This document shows, one piece after another, positions 5,187-5,404 of a stretch of 5,404 nt of DNA. The position numbers were made by a program, and so were the translations under genes. Numbering within the stretch: the first letter of the stretch is position 1; each line of letters starts with the position of its first letter. The stretch comes from Phycisphaeraceae bacterium (GTDB lineage Bacteria; Planctomycetota; Phycisphaerae; Phycisphaerales; Phycisphaeraceae). Location: positions 1-5,404 of the forward strand of contig JADZET010000215.1 of assembly GCA_020850375.1 (NCBI GenBank), read 5' to 3'. Below the pieces are notes generated by a model. It saw nothing but the letters and a program-made list of their open reading frames with translations. It was not told where the DNA came from and ran no database searches.

Positions 5187-5404
5187 GTCGCGCCTGCCCC
5201 GCCCGCCGACGCCGGGAGAACCCCGGACAAGCGGACGACCGGCAGCGCGGCCGAGCATCGGGCGGGTGTCCTCCCCCCCGGTGGGCGTTGTGCCCCGCGA
5301 GACGTTGCGGGGCGGAAACATTCCGGCGGCCCATCCCCGGTCTGGGGCTCGTGGTCCCGCTCCGGGGACACGTTGGGCGACGGCTGGAAGGGCTCTTTCC
5401 GAAG
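5187..5404 (+). other. GC-rich structured region downstream of the rightward promoter, no supported gene
   Basis: Several inverted repeats follow one another: CCCGCCCG (5198-5205) with CGGGCGGG (5259-5266) enclosing CCGGG/CCCGG (5212-5216, 5222-5226); GCCCCGC/GCGGGGC (5292-5298, 5307-5313) with an 8-base loop; CGGAA/TTCCG (5313-5317, 5321-5325). At this GC content some are expected by chance. No ATG occurs on the + strand here. One + frame is open from ATG 5074 to the window end, but its product is rich in Pro, Arg, Gly and Ala and it would run through the promoter, so I do not call it a gene. The region could be a long leader or an RNA gene; I recognise no known family. Confidence 0.35.

Noticed and set aside
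5074..5404. + strand open frame from ATG 5074 to the window end
   Set aside because: It runs through the palindrome and promoter, has no RBS, and its Pro/Arg/Gly/Ala-rich product looks like noncoding GC-rich DNA. It could only matter if a GTG start near 5266-5290 opens a gene to the right.

Overview
The window looks like a piece of a high-GC bacterial chromosome, most likely a planctomycete (Planctomycetota, possibly Phycisphaerae). This is inferred from the GC-rich coding sequence, an exported protein with a VPEP / hydrophobic / RRRR (PEP-CTERM) tail, and the style of the MurQ sequence. No rRNA or marker gene is present to prove it.

Left part (1-2573, + strand): the 3' end of a NagD-like HAD phosphatase, then anmK (1,6-anhydro-MurNAc kinase), then murQ (MurNAc-6-phosphate etherase). 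The last two are consecutive steps of peptidoglycan recycling: anhydro-MurNAc -> MurNAc-6-P -> GlcNAc-6-P + D-lactate. The three genes are co-oriented and probably one operon. Between anmK and murQ, starting on the base after the anmK stop, lies a perfect 25-bp inverted repeat. Each arm carries a GTAG followed at once by an 8-bp mini-hairpin, which is the anatomy of a REP doublet (REPIN). Just 3' of it is a good ribosome binding site (AGGAG) at the right distance from an in-frame ATC, with no ATG, GTG or TTG in the place where murQ should start. MurQ therefore either uses a rare AUC start, starts inside the repeat, or has a mutated or misread start.

Middle (2574-3847, + strand): a 305-bp intergenic region holds a near-consensus sigma70-type promoter (TTGACA-N16-TATAGT). 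It is followed by a leader of about 143 nt with a hairpin and a strong RBS, then a gene for a secreted, tryptophan-rich, PEP-CTERM-anchored protein of unknown function.

Right part (3848-5404): after a 38-bp convergent gap, a minus-strand gene encodes a putative glycosyltransferase-like protein that I cannot assign to a characterised family. Its upstream region (4984-5404) has no gene I can support. It holds a hairpin plus T7 tract in the leader of the minus gene, a T6/A6 palindrome abutting a good rightward promoter (TTGACC-N16-GATAAT), and beyond that a very GC-rich stretch full of short inverted repeats that runs off the window. That stretch may be the leader of a gene, or an RNA, lying to the right.

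The most noteworthy points are the REPIN/murQ start arrangement and the palindrome-promoter-structured-leader block at the right end. I did not find a clear new multi-gene system.
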